Shown one piece after another: positions 1 to 8,748 of a stretch of DNA of 64,000 bases. The translations under genes were made by a program, and so were the position numbers. The notes beneath the pieces are model-generated. The model ran no database searches and was not told where the DNA came from. It was given only the letters and a program-made list of their open reading frames with translations. Numbering within the stretch: the first letter of the stretch is position 1; each line of letters starts with the position of its first letter. This DNA is from CANLBN01 sp050633525 (GTDB lineage Bacteria > Pseudomonadota > Gammaproteobacteria > Pseudomonadales > Cellvibrionaceae). The stretch is from contig JBOEGR010000032.1 of the NCBI GenBank assembly GCA_050633525.1, forward strand, positions 1 through 64,000, given 5' to 3'.

Positions 1-31
1 ACAAGGAATTTGACGATATGAAGTTAATGCC

Positions 32-805
32 ATGAGCGATCTCAGCCTACTAAGCGGCAAAATCACAAACCTTAAAACCCACAAAGGCTATAAAAGTTTT
101 ATCAACTCCGGTACGGTAAATGCCTCTGGCGTCTCTGCAACAACAGTCACTGGTGCAGCCGCCGTGGGCGCATTGGCGAGCGGTGCTTTTTTTAATTCAG
201 CCTTTTTAACTACCGCCGCTATGATGCAGGAAGATGTTACTTATTTTAACTGTAAAGTGAATGGCATTCGTATTATGGGTTACTTCAATAAAGTCGCCTT
301 TAAAAATACCGATGAAGTGGAATTTGTGGTGGAGTACGATCAAGGTGACCCCTCACAAGCTTTTGCTTATGCCGTACGCAAGCCTAAAGAGCGTAAGCTG
401 TGGGTGATGGATAGAATGGTTGATGGTGAAAATGTAACCAAACAAATCTGTCGACGGTTTCCTTTTTTAGTGGTAGCTATAGGAATACCTTTTTCACTAT
501 TTATGATGTTTTTAATTATCTTTATCCTTGAAGGTAGTTTAAGTTTGTTAATAAATAATTGGCTAAACTTTTTAGTTCCAACATTTTTAGGGGGGGGCGT
601 TATGTATTTAGTTTTATTTTTTGGCCTACGTTTTTCTTTTCTCCCTAAAGCTAAAATAGCTACCAAAATTATTGCTGCTCTCGGTTACGATAATCCCAAA
701 GATCAAAGTCTTGCCGAGTTCGACTTATTAGCAAAGCAACAATGGGAAAAAGAACATGGTAAACCTTTCCCTGAAAGTGATGATTTATTTGTGCTTCACT
801 ATTAA
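32..805 (+). CDS. Candidate T6SS-associated membrane protein, copy 1
   Basis: This 257-residue protein has a soluble N-terminal part (about 1-143) with a small Ala/Gly-rich hydrophobic stretch at 40-64. Two strongly hydrophobic segments follow (about 144-166 and 177-199), then a soluble tail. The motifs VTYFNCKVNG and FAYAVRKPKERKLW resemble, from memory, proteins annotated as putative T6SS effectors in Acinetobacter and Pseudomonas; that similarity has not been searched. The N-terminal and C-terminal parts are nearly identical to the gene at 973-1719, whereas the membrane segments differ. There is no clear Shine-Dalgarno, and the same leader sequence ending in AATGCC precedes all three copies of the start. 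It could equally be an immunity or accessory membrane protein. Confidence 0.6.
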   Translation: MSDLSLLSGKITNLKTHKGYKSFINSGTVNASGVSATTVTGAAAVGALASGAFFNSAFLTTAAMMQEDVTYFNCKVNGIRIMGYFNKVAFKNTDEVEFVVEYDQGDPSQAFAYAVRKPKERKLWVMDRMVDGENVTKQICRRFPFLVVAIGIPFSLFMMFLIIFILEGSLSLLINNWLNFLVPTFLGGGVMYLVLFFGLRFSFLPKAKIATKIIAALGYDNPKDQSLAEFDLLAKQQWEKEHGKPFPESDDLFVLHY

Positions 806-830
806 ATAATGCCCTCCTGCCCTCAACGCG

Positions 831-955
831 NNNNNNNNNNNNNNNNNNNNNNNNNNNNNNNNNNNNNNNNNNNNNNNNNNNNNNNNNNNNNNNNNNNNNN
901 NNNNNNNNNNNNNNNNNNNNNNNNNNNNNNNNNNNNNNNNNNNNNNNNNNNNNNN
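831..955. other. Assembly gap (125 N)
   Basis: A run of N separates the two paralogous genes. The gap lies between repeated sequences, so the real distance and even the copy number of the tandem genes may be wrong. Confidence 0.99.
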
Positions 956-972
956 GATATGAAACTAATGCC

Positions 973-1719
973 ATGAGTGAACTCAGCCTACTAAGCGGCA
1001 AAATCACAAACCTTAAAACCCACAAAGGCTATAAAAGTTTTATCAACTCCGGTACGGTAAATGCCTCTGGCGTCTCTGCAACAACAGTCACTGGTGCAGC
1101 CGCCGTGGGCGCATTGGCGAGTGGCGCTTTTTTTAACTCTGCGTTTTTAACCACGGCAGCCATGATGCAGGAAGATGTTACTTACTTTAACTGTAAAGTG
1201 AATGGTATCCGTGTGATGGGTTACTTCAATAAAGTCGCCTTTAAAAACACCGATGAAGTCGAATTTGTCGTGGAATACGATCAAGAGGACCCCTCACAAG
1301 CCTTTGCCTATGCGGTACGTAAACCCAAAGAACGTAAGCTATGGGTGATGGATCGAATGGTTGATGGTGAAAATGTAACCAAACAAATCTGTCGGCGTTT
1401 CCCAATGGTTGTTCTAGTTTTTATTATACCTCTCTGTTTTTTGCTTGCTTTGTTTGTAATGGGGTTAGATGCATTTATTTTTATTTTCCTAAATAGTTTG
1501 CTCGGGGGGGGGCTTATGTACCTTACAGTTTGGTTGGGTTTACGTATTTCTTTTCTCCCCAAAGCTAAAATTGCCACTAAGATTATCGCTGCTCTCGGTT
1601 ATGATAACCCTAAAGACCAAAGCCTTGCCGAGTTTGATTTGTTGGCAAAGCAACAATGGGAAAAAGAACACGGCAAACCTTTTCCTGAAAGTGATGATTT
1701 ATTTGTGCTTCACTATTAA
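973..1719 (+). CDS. Candidate T6SS-associated membrane protein, copy 2
   Basis: This 248-residue paralogue matches the gene at 32-805. The first ~140 residues differ at only three positions (D3E, I81V, G105E) and the last ~55 residues are identical. The middle membrane part (about 145-190) is unrelated in sequence and shorter, but still hydrophobic. Bases 982-1121 are identical to 41-180 without a single change, while the following codons carry several silent differences. That pattern fits recent gene conversion at the 5' end. Function is unknown; the link to T6SS rests on family resemblance and proximity to the cluster. Confidence 0.6.
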   Translation: MSELSLLSGKITNLKTHKGYKSFINSGTVNASGVSATTVTGAAAVGALASGAFFNSAFLTTAAMMQEDVTYFNCKVNGIRVMGYFNKVAFKNTDEVEFVVEYDQEDPSQAFAYAVRKPKERKLWVMDRMVDGENVTKQICRRFPMVVLVFIIPLCFLLALFVMGLDAFIFIFLNSLLGGGLMYLTVWLGLRISFLPKAKIATKIIAALGYDNPKDQSLAEFDLLAKQQWEKEHGKPFPESDDLFVLHY

Positions 1720-2025
1720 ATAAGATAAATAATGCCACTCCTACCCTAAACGCGGCCGTAGTCATGGTCTTGATGATCTATTTCACGGCAGGACGCCGTG
1801 AAAAGCACTGAGTGAGCAGGAGCGACAAACCTGCGGGAACAGGTTTGGATAGTTTTTAACTAGTCTCAGACTCGATGCCATGGATGGCATCGATCAATCA
1901 GTGCGGTAGTCGTCATTAAGGCGATGATGAAGGGAACCCGATCAAAAAATTGCTCCTGCATTTTTGAAGTACCCTACTTCCCTGTAGGGCAAGGGCTGCA
2001 TATGGGTAAAAACGTTTGGTTACTT
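1720..2025. repeat. Intergenic region with serial hairpins and a dispersed repeat
   Basis: No credible gene is visible. Four inverted repeats follow each other. They are 1781-1803 (9-bp stem TTTCACGGC/GCCGTGAAA), 1827-1846 (7-bp stem AAACCTG/CAGGTTT), 1873-1892 (9-bp stem CGATGCCAT/ATGGCATCG) and 1972-1989 (6-bp stem CCCTAC/GTAGGG). Bases 1943-1966 contain the reverse complement of a motif at 46085-46106 (22 identical bases), so part of this region belongs to a dispersed family. The stretch runs into the second assembly gap. Confidence 0.55.
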
Positions 2026-2078
2026 NNNNNNNNNNNNNNNNNNNNNNNNNNNNNNNNNNNNNNNNNNNNNNNNNNNNN
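2026..2078. other. Assembly gap (53 N)
   Basis: A run of N immediately precedes a third copy of the paralogue start region, again at repeated sequence. Confidence 0.99.
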
Positions 2079-2086
2079 CTAATGCC

Positions 2087-2107
2087 ATGAGCGAGCTCAG
2101 GCTGTAA
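2087..2107 (+). pseudogene. Stub of a third paralogue copy (six codons then stop)
   Basis: The leader CTAATGCC and the start ATGAGCGAGCTCAG match the beginnings of the genes at 32 and 973, but the frame reads M-S-E-L-R-L-stop. Sequence after the stop is unrelated to the other copies. This is most simply the junction left by recombination or deletion of a third copy; a mis-joined assembly next to the gap is the alternative. Confidence 0.55.
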
Positions 2108-2245
2108 ATTCGGCCATGGCAGGTTGTCAACGTTTGTATCCCAATAATGAATATCATTTTTCAAATTGTATCTTTAGGAAAAAAAATTTATCTGGGAAGT
2201 AAGTCGTTAGTAATAACGTAATTTTTTAAAAGGGAAAGCATTTTT

Positions 2246-2755
2246 ATGTTACAAGTAGATAATATCGAACTGGATATCGATAACGATAATATGGAAATAA
2301 ACCATTTATTGATCCGCAATGTGCGGGGTAAAAATCAAAATGGCGATATTGATTATAAGCCCGAGCTACAATTTAGAGCTAAGAATATTGCTCATAATAT
2401 GTATGTCGGTTTTGAAGTGGCGATCAATTACTATGATGATAATCAAGTGTTTCTTGGTTTTGATCATAGTCATTATTTTGGTCTATTCAATGCTGACGAT
2501 GAAGCCTCTATCGCACTAGATATTGAAGTGCCTTCAGATATGGCCCGTACTGAATTGGTGGTGGAGCTAGGCAGGCCGTATCAAACGGAGCGTTTGATTG
2601 CTGAGTCAAATGCGCTGGATGAAAAAATACAGGCCGAGTTAGAGCGTACTCGATCCCTTCTTACCCCTCTGCCCAAAAATGTATTTCAAGCTTTGCTGCT
2701 GAGTCCCTATGTTTTGTGGATTGTTATTGTATTATTACTGATTATTAAGTGGTAA
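2246..2755 (+). CDS. Unrecognised tail-anchored protein
   Basis: The protein has 169 residues. An acidic N-terminal domain of predicted beta character (about 1-115) is followed by a helical, charged stretch (118-140) and one C-terminal membrane segment (about 147-167) ending in a single KW. This layout suggests a membrane-anchored protein with its bulk in the cytoplasm. The core pattern VRG-x4-G-x7-LQF recurs in the next gene, so the two are probably diverged paralogues. The family was not recognised. Start ATG follows AAAAGGGAAAGC, a fair Shine-Dalgarno. Confidence 0.65.
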   Translation: MLQVDNIELDIDNDNMEINHLLIRNVRGKNQNGDIDYKPELQFRAKNIAHNMYVGFEVAINYYDDNQVFLGFDHSHYFGLFNADDEASIALDIEVPSDMARTELVVELGRPYQTERLIAESNALDEKIQAELERTRSLLTPLPKNVFQALLLSPYVLWIVIVLLLIIKW

Positions 2756-2760
2756 TTGAA

Positions 2761-3120
2761 ATGAAGCTGACAATAGAGAATATTAATATTATATGCAAAA
2801 TTCCGGATTTAGTTTTCAGCCCTCTAGTATTAAGGCCGGTTAGGGGTATTGATAACCAAGGGCAATGGGAACCCACGATGAGTTTACAATTTCAGGTGAC
2901 CAATCAATCGGATGAAATAATTGAAGAGGTTGAATGCCATTTTACTACTTATGATGAGCAATATCATCAAGCCAATGATGAAGATAGGCATGGTAAGCGT
3001 TATATTGAAGGCCTCAAACCTCGTCATAAAAAATCCCTGTTTTTTTTATTGGAGGAATTTGATGAGAATGCTACCTGTGCCGAGCTTATTATTGCTGAAG
3101 CAGATAGTTTTGCTGATTGA
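2761..3120 (+). CDS. Unrecognised small acidic protein, paralogue of the preceding domain
   Basis: This protein of about 119 residues has no signal peptide or membrane segment. The region VRG-x4-G-x7-LQF-x3-N aligns with the gene before it, suggesting a shared beta-sandwich-like domain without the membrane anchor. ATG at 2761 is preferred; a GTG at 2749 in the same frame would overlap the upstream stop. The close spacing implies co-transcription with 2246-2755. No function is assigned; the position next to the T6SS only hints at a role there. Confidence 0.6.
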   Translation: MKLTIENINIICKIPDLVFSPLVLRPVRGIDNQGQWEPTMSLQFQVTNQSDEIIEEVECHFTTYDEQYHQANDEDRHGKRYIEGLKPRHKKSLFFLLEEFDENATCAELIIAEADSFAD

Positions 3121-3167
3121 GCACATAAAATCGATTTTTCTTAAACCATACAAAGGAGCAAACCACG

Positions 3168-3533
3168 ATGTTCGGAAAACTAAAAGAGATGGCAGGCGGT
3201 AATGTAACGCAGGTACTGGCCGATAAGGCGGGGCCTGAGATCAAACGCAAGCTACAAGAAATACTATCAAAAACGGATGCGAATACCGTGAATGATGATG
3301 ATAGCTTTGCTCAACAAGTGGTGCCGCCTTTAAAATTGGCGGTTGATGCTTCGGCGAGTGGCGCAACGAAATTAGTGCCGGATTTTGATACTAAATTTGA
3401 AACGGCAATGTTTCATCTGCGCGATGAGTTGATTGTAACCAATGACTACAATCTTGACTTAGCCGCTGATTTTGATGATCGTTTGCCGGAGGTATTAAAG
3501 ACCGGTTTTGATAAGGCGAAAGAGACCGCTTAA
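3168..3533 (+). CDS. Unrecognised 121-residue soluble protein
   Basis: The protein starts MFGKLKEMAGG and is predicted to be mostly helical, with no signal peptide or membrane segment. AAAGGAG at about 3152 provides a strong Shine-Dalgarno. It lies 47 nt after the preceding gene on the same strand and is the last gene before a bidirectional terminator shared with the T6SS phosphatase. The family is not recognised. A role in the T6SS or as the partner of the two genes upstream is only suggested by position. Confidence 0.6.
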   Translation: MFGKLKEMAGGNVTQVLADKAGPEIKRKLQEILSKTDANTVNDDDSFAQQVVPPLKLAVDASASGATKLVPDFDTKFETAMFHLRDELIVTNDYNLDLAADFDDRLPEVLKTGFDKAKETA

Positions 3534-3615
3534 ACCAGTGTTATTCTATGAATCACTCTTTCGATTCACCTTTTCAGCCCATTAGTTGATCAATGGCGCC
3601 ACTATCGGCGTGGTA

Positions 3616-3645
3616 AAAATAGGCTCACTGTTGTGGGCCTATTTT
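3616..3645. terminator. Bidirectional rho-independent terminator
   Basis: A 13-bp stem (AAAATAGGCTCAC with GTGGGCCTATTTT, one G-T wobble) closes a TGTT loop, with T-runs on both strands. It sits between the convergent genes 3168-3533 and pppA. Confidence 0.8.
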
Positions 3646-3662
3646 ATTAGAGGCTAATAATC

Positions 3663-4382
3663 TTACAGGCTGATAATAATGCTGCTTAAGTTATCGGGGA
3701 TATGATTGTCTGGCGCTTGCTCGATTAAATTGGTATTAATAGTCTCGATATTGTGCTGTTGTAGGCGCTGTCGTAATTCACTATCGCTGTAAATTTTATT
3801 GACGCCATCACTGCATAAAAAGAAACGATCCCCTTCGTAAATATAACCGCGCACGTAGTCGATATGGGGTGCATCATTATCAATTCCCATGGCGTGAACC
3901 AGTGTGTTTTGTGCTTGTATTTTTTCGGTATGCGAAAAGTGGCGCATGCTATCGCCGGAGGCGAGCAGGGCGTGTGCTTCTGTGTGGTCGTAAGTAATGG
4001 GGGTGAATTTTTCTTCGCGCAGTAAATAGCAGCGGCTGTCGCCGGACCAAAAACAGTGGTAGTTATCGGCTTCTAATATTAGTACAACAATAGTGGAGCC
4101 AATAATGGGTTGGCCTTCTAGCTGCTGTGAGTGCTGGTAAATAGCTTGGTGTGCTTGGGTTAATATAGGCAGTATATTATCGACCAAGTCTTGGCCTCGA
4201 TATTGTTCGGCAGCGTGGTGCAAGTGCTCAATTAAACATTGGCTGGCATAGTCACCGGCTTGGTGGCCACCCATGCCATCGGCAACGGCCCATAGTCCTG
4301 CGTCAAGGTAATCTAAAATGGCGTCTTCGTTATCGCTTCTGACTGTGCCGATATGGGTTAGTGCATCGGAGGTAATCGACAT
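3663..4382 (-). CDS. pppA: PP2C-type Ser/Thr protein phosphatase of the T6SS
   Basis: The protein has 239 residues, the usual length for PppA/Stp1. PP2C metal-binding motifs are present: RSDNEDA near residue 17, ADGMGGHQAGD near 34, CSDGVNK near 190 and DNLSSI at the C-terminus. In T6SSs with threonine-phosphorylation control, this enzyme removes phosphate from the FHA protein or TssL and counteracts PpkA. Its ATG follows the tagF stop directly (TAG-ATG), so it is the last gene of the minus-strand operon. PpkA and Fha in the same locus support the assignment. Confidence 0.92.
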   Translation of the reverse strand: MSITSDALTHIGTVRSDNEDAILDYLDAGLWAVADGMGGHQAGDYASQCLIEHLHHAAEQYRGQDLVDNILPILTQAHQAIYQHSQQLEGQPIIGSTIVVLILEADNYHCFWSGDSRCYLLREEKFTPITYDHTEAHALLASGDSMRHFSHTEKIQAQNTLVHAMGIDNDAPHIDYVRGYIYEGDRFFLCSDGVNKIYSDSELRQRLQQHNIETINTNLIEQAPDNHIPDNLSSIIISL

Positions 4383-5126
4383 CTAGGCAGGCTCATCCGC
4401 AGTTTCTAAAATAGCTTCTTCGGCCCAGCCCCATTGTTGCCAGTTGCCGTCTAACATGGCGGCGTATTGCCCTGGGTCGGGTAGGTCTGAGCTAATGGCT
4501 AGGCTGGGTGATATGATTTCTGAGCCCTCTGTCCACCATAAGCTGTGATTTCCATAGCGGTGTTGAATGGCTTTGGGTAAGAGGCTTGTTGCCAGTTCAC
4601 TATGGCTTTGTTCGGCCTTTTTTTGAACGACTTGATTCCCCTTAAACACTTGCATTGAGGCTTGCGTGCTGTATTGAGGTAAGGGCTCAAATTCAGGTGT
4701 TGGCATTGATTCTAGTTCGCCAATCAATTGGCTATAGGTGGTTTCGTCCGCTAGCGACAGTAATGCAATTTTTTCGGCTTGTTGAAACCAATCGTTGCCT
4801 TCAAGGTACGCCGACCACACATCATGGTCGCCGACATGAGCAATAATAGAAGGGAAGTAACGGCCAACTTGGTCAACGTTAGGAATCATGACGCCAACGA
4901 CACTTTTATCACTAATAATGCCGGGCATTAAAGCAAAGTGCCAAACAGGGCTGACCATGTAGCCTTGCATCCAGTCATCGCCCATTTGTTCACGGCTAAT
5001 ACTCAAGCAGGACTGTAGCCAGTGATGCCAGTGTTCGATAAACGATTCCGGTAAGTGATGTGTCACAAAGTCGGACTGTTGCGGTATTTTGCCAAACAGC
5101 CCGCAAGATTCTTGAGGAGTATTCAT
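4383..5126 (-). CDS. tagF: T6SS-associated protein TagF
   Basis: This is a 247-residue protein of the TagF family. The start MNTPQESCGLFGKIPQQSDF contains the typical GxxGKxPxxxDF motif. TagF proteins are post-translational repressors of T6SS assembly, known to act with Fha in Pseudomonas and Agrobacterium. An upstream in-frame ATG at 5216 would overlap the 3' end of tssM by 38 nt and add 30 residues unlike the family, so 5126 is chosen. It sits between tssM and pppA, as in other imp-type clusters. Confidence 0.88.
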   Translation of the reverse strand: MNTPQESCGLFGKIPQQSDFVTHHLPESFIEHWHHWLQSCLSISREQMGDDWMQGYMVSPVWHFALMPGIISDKSVVGVMIPNVDQVGRYFPSIIAHVGDHDVWSAYLEGNDWFQQAEKIALLSLADETTYSQLIGELESMPTPEFEPLPQYSTQASMQVFKGNQVVQKKAEQSHSELATSLLPKAIQHRYGNHSLWWTEGSEIISPSLAISSDLPDPGQYAAMLDGNWQQWGWAEEAILETADEPA

Positions 5127-5178
5127 AGAGGTCTTTTTTGTTTGAGTTGTTATGTTGGCCTTGTCGTACTGTGCCTTA

Positions 5179-8100
5179 TTACAGTTTACTTGGGATGCGA
5201 AAATTCTTAATCGCATTGCTGGTAAACGGGTTAAAACTGCTTTGCGGTGTTAATTGGTATTCAGCTTTAATACCTTTTACGTCAATTAATAAATTAATAT
5301 TATCGGACCCACGTTGGCTGCTGATGGTGGCGTATTGGTCTAATAATCTAAACCATCCCCATTCGCCTTCGGTGCGTGCGCTAACAGGTGTACCTCGGCT
5401 CGCTAAGGTAAAGGTAATTTTAGAATGCTCTGTTGAATCGCCAGGCCATACGACTTTTTGTGAGCGCAAGGGGCCGTGGTTGTAGCTCATGGATTGGCCG
5501 CCTGTTTCTAGTAACACCCCGGTTGTGATTTTATCGAGAGATAAGGGTTTCATGATGAAAGCCATTGCCGGTGTTTCACTGCCGCTAGAAAAATAGGCTT
5601 TTTGTATAATGCTCGCTTTTTGAAATAACCGTAAACGGCTATTGGGTATACCTCTTTTATTTTTCCATTGCCATGTGCTTCTGCTTTGGTCGACAAGGGG
5701 TTTTAAATTAGTATCGAAGTAGTTTTGTAATATGCCGGATGGCCCAAAGAAAGCCGTAAAATCGCCGAGTTTAATTTCTTGTGAGCTTTTAGGGTCTACA
5801 GGGTAACGGCCTTTGATGGCCTTTTCATAAAAGCTGTAAACGTCGGCTTTCCATGTGTTATTGAGGTGCCCCTTTGCTGCAACAGCGGTCACTTTATTGG
5901 CGTTGCTGGCAATTTGCTCAAACCAAATTTTAACGTCGGGTTGGGCTTCATCGAGTGAGCGTTTAACGCTTAATACCGGGTCTGAGCCCGTTTCTGCGTT
6001 TAAACTGGCAGAGAAGGCGGCTTCTTTTACATTGCCGGCATTCGCTAAAATACTAAAGTGATCATTCAGTTGGTTGAGTGACTCTTGTAGTTGATACAAG
6101 GGTAAACCATCTTCCACTTGCGCATATTGGTTGAAAGAGCGAAATTCGTCCGATACTGGATAGCCGGGCAGTTTCACGTCGCCCGCTAATGCAGTGATGG
6201 GCATTAAACGCTCAAGGCGATTTTTTTCGCTATCGGCAAAGTCTTCTGCGAGTTTGCCAAGAGCCTCTTTCTTTTTGTTTGATATACCCGGTGCTTCGCT
6301 TAGTGCTGTATTTTTACGTATGGTGGTAATGACTTTGATAAGTGGTTTCTCAGAGCTGGCTAGTAAGCGCAGTACCGCTTGGCCTTGATTGACACTGCTA
6401 AATGATTTGACGCGGATGTCTCTGAGTAACTTCTTCCAAAGCGAAATATATTCTTCAAAATAATATTCATCGACTCGGCTGGTAATTTCTTTGATTTTTT
6501 CTTCAGATAAATCACTGGGTAAGCTGTCGCCGTAAATCCATTGTTCGCCGGCGAGCCGCTCTGCGAGTTTTTTGTTTTGTACGTTATAGCCTGCATGAAA
6601 TCCATTGTAGGTAAACAGTTTAGGAATACCTTTATCTAAACCTAAGCCACTTTTACGATAAAAAATATAGTCGCCTTTTTTGCCGAGTATGTCGCTGAGT
6701 TTAAATTCGCCGGGATTATTTTTTTGATAATCGTTTTTGAGACGACGGTAGAGGCGCAGGTCTAATGGAGTGAGTACCAGTGTTTCGCGGGCAGAATCGA
6801 CCAAAGCTTGGTCGATAGGGGCCGGTGAAACCGTTTGTTCCAGAGCCGTTGTTAAGTGGCCAAGTACATGGTCACGGATAATTTTATTATCCTCTCCCGG
6901 GACTTCGCGCTGCAATAAGATATTAACCCATAATGAAAAGGTTTCTTTTTCCATTTTATCAGGGTTATAAAGCATTAAATAAAATTTTAATGATTCGTAA
7001 AGGTGCTCGTCATTATTGGCGGCGGTAATTTGTTTGGTCAGTAAGTTGCCAATGTCATCCATTAAGAAAGCATGCAGGGCTTTTTTGTAGGTGTTAGTGG
7101 CCTCGGAGCCTAGTTTATGGCCTTGATATAAGCCGACACCTTGTTCAAAAGGGTATTCTTCACTGCCTTCAACAAAACCGGTACTGAGATCACGCAAACG
7201 GTTCAGCCCATTGGCAAGCGATAGCCAGTTACGAGTATCAATCAGCCCGCCATCGGTTGTTGTTAAGTAATCATTAATTTCACTGCGTAGCTCACTAATA
7301 TAATCTCTGTTGAGTGATAGGCTGTTCTGCCATAAGGCAATACTGCCTATAAAGGCAACAATGGTTGCCGTAATAAGAGACCAGTACGTTAAGCGAAAAC
7401 GGCGGCGCGATTTGTGATTAATATTGGCTAAGTTAGCTTCTTTAAAAATGACTTTCTTGAGTAGATCATGAACAAAGAAAGTTTTAGGTTCGGTTTGTAC
7501 TTGGTCAATGGGGTTGTGTAGTTTTTCTGTTGGCAAACTACCGGAGACCCATTGAGAACCCATGTTAGATTGCGTGCTACTGATAAAATAAAGCCCGCGA
7601 ATAATCAAGGGAGTTTCAAACTGATTGGGTGTAAATATATTGTTTAGGAACTCTAGCAGTAAGGGTTTGAGTGCATGCATTTGATGCGGGAATTGATGAA
7701 TCAAGTTACGACGATTTTGCGTTTTTTCATGATCCAGTAAATACAAAACACGACTGTTTACGTTACCCATCAGCTGGGTGTATTCCTGATCGAAATAGGA
7801 TTTAAAGTCGGTGTCTTGTTCTATTTTTTTATTCGGGAAATTAAAGCCCCAAACTTGCTGGCGTTCATCTTGCTCCATGTCATCGAAAAATGTACTAAAG
7901 CCCGCAATGGTGTCTGTTTTGGTTAACATCACATACACCGGCAGCTCCATATTCAATTGATGATTCAATTCTTGAATACGTTGTTTGATCGCGGTGGCGT
8001 GAAGGCTTTTTTGTGTATTGGTTTTTGTCAGAATATCTTGTGCACTAATCGTAACGATAATACCGTTAAGTGGGCGCTTAGGGCGTCCTTTTTTGAGAAT

Positions 8101-8712
8101 GTTGAGGAAGCTATTCCACGATTTTGATTCTGCTTTTTTGGTGTCGTCTTGCGAGGTATAGCGGCCTGCTGTATCGATCATGATGGCTTCGTTGGTAAAC
8201 CACCAATCGCAATACCGTGTGCCACCGGTGCCCTGTATAGGCTCATCGCCAAATTGACTGTGTAGTGGGAACTGTAGGCCAGAATTTTTTAAGGCAGTGG
8301 TTTTACCTGAGCCGGGTAAGCCGATAATAACGTACCAAGGTAGAGTATAGAGTTTGCCTTTTTTGCCAAAAGTCGATGTTTGTAAGGTTTTAATCGCTTG
8401 ATTAAAACGATCCGCTAGGATTTTTTCATCGGCGCTCTTGGTTTCTACGCTGACTTTTTTGTTGTTTTCGGTTATTTCTTTGGCGATATCTTTATCTTTT
8501 GTTGTTTCTTTTTTGCTTTTTCGTAGATTATTTAAACCCCATGCGATTAACAGCACAAATACAATCACTAAGCGCACAATTTCGGAGGTTAAGGGTTTGT
8601 ATTCGGCAATGGCAATGAGTGGGCCTATAAACCAAATAATCAATGACAGTAAAATAATGCCTATCAATGATAAAAACCAGCCTTGGGTAATGAATTTAAA
8701 AAAACGTCTCAT
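5179..8712 (-). CDS. tssM: T6SS membrane complex protein TssM (IcmF)
   Basis: This is a full-length IcmF family protein of 1,177 residues. Two N-terminal membrane segments (about 13-35 and 45-62) are followed by a cytoplasmic NTPase domain with Walker A GLPGSGKT at 131-138. A third membrane segment lies near residue 440-460 (TATIVAFIGSIALW), and a large periplasmic part follows. TssM forms the trans-envelope complex with TssL and the lipoprotein TssJ, both encoded just upstream. The intact Walker A suggests a nucleotide-binding TssM. It lies 36 nt after tssL and is probably in the same transcript. Confidence 0.95.
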   Translation of the reverse strand: MRRFFKFITQGWFLSLIGIILLSLIIWFIGPLIAIAEYKPLTSEIVRLVIVFVLLIAWGLNNLRKSKKETTKDKDIAKEITENNKKVSVETKSADEKILADRFNQAIKTLQTSTFGKKGKLYTLPWYVIIGLPGSGKTTALKNSGLQFPLHSQFGDEPIQGTGGTRYCDWWFTNEAIMIDTAGRYTSQDDTKKAESKSWNSFLNILKKGRPKRPLNGIIVTISAQDILTKTNTQKSLHATAIKQRIQELNHQLNMELPVYVMLTKTDTIAGFSTFFDDMEQDERQQVWGFNFPNKKIEQDTDFKSYFDQEYTQLMGNVNSRVLYLLDHEKTQNRRNLIHQFPHQMHALKPLLLEFLNNIFTPNQFETPLIIRGLYFISSTQSNMGSQWVSGSLPTEKLHNPIDQVQTEPKTFFVHDLLKKVIFKEANLANINHKSRRRFRLTYWSLITATIVAFIGSIALWQNSLSLNRDYISELRSEINDYLTTTDGGLIDTRNWLSLANGLNRLRDLSTGFVEGSEEYPFEQGVGLYQGHKLGSEATNTYKKALHAFLMDDIGNLLTKQITAANNDEHLYESLKFYLMLYNPDKMEKETFSLWVNILLQREVPGEDNKIIRDHVLGHLTTALEQTVSPAPIDQALVDSARETLVLTPLDLRLYRRLKNDYQKNNPGEFKLSDILGKKGDYIFYRKSGLGLDKGIPKLFTYNGFHAGYNVQNKKLAERLAGEQWIYGDSLPSDLSEEKIKEITSRVDEYYFEEYISLWKKLLRDIRVKSFSSVNQGQAVLRLLASSEKPLIKVITTIRKNTALSEAPGISNKKKEALGKLAEDFADSEKNRLERLMPITALAGDVKLPGYPVSDEFRSFNQYAQVEDGLPLYQLQESLNQLNDHFSILANAGNVKEAAFSASLNAETGSDPVLSVKRSLDEAQPDVKIWFEQIASNANKVTAVAAKGHLNNTWKADVYSFYEKAIKGRYPVDPKSSQEIKLGDFTAFFGPSGILQNYFDTNLKPLVDQSRSTWQWKNKRGIPNSRLRLFQKASIIQKAYFSSGSETPAMAFIMKPLSLDKITTGVLLETGGQSMSYNHGPLRSQKVVWPGDSTEHSKITFTLASRGTPVSARTEGEWGWFRLLDQYATISSQRGSDNINLLIDVKGIKAEYQLTPQSSFNPFTSNAIKNFRIPSKL

Positions 8713-8748
8713 GTTAATTTTTTACCTTATTCGTTCCGTGATAATAGG

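Noticed and set aside
367..666. Antisense reading frame of 99 codons inside the first mosaic gene
   Set aside because: It mirrors the coding frame opposite, has no ribosome binding site and its product is Lys/Arg/Pro-rich without family resemblance.
1720..2025. An insertion sequence between the mosaic genes
   Set aside because: No transposase fragment or terminal inverted repeats were seen; the hairpins are short and serial instead.
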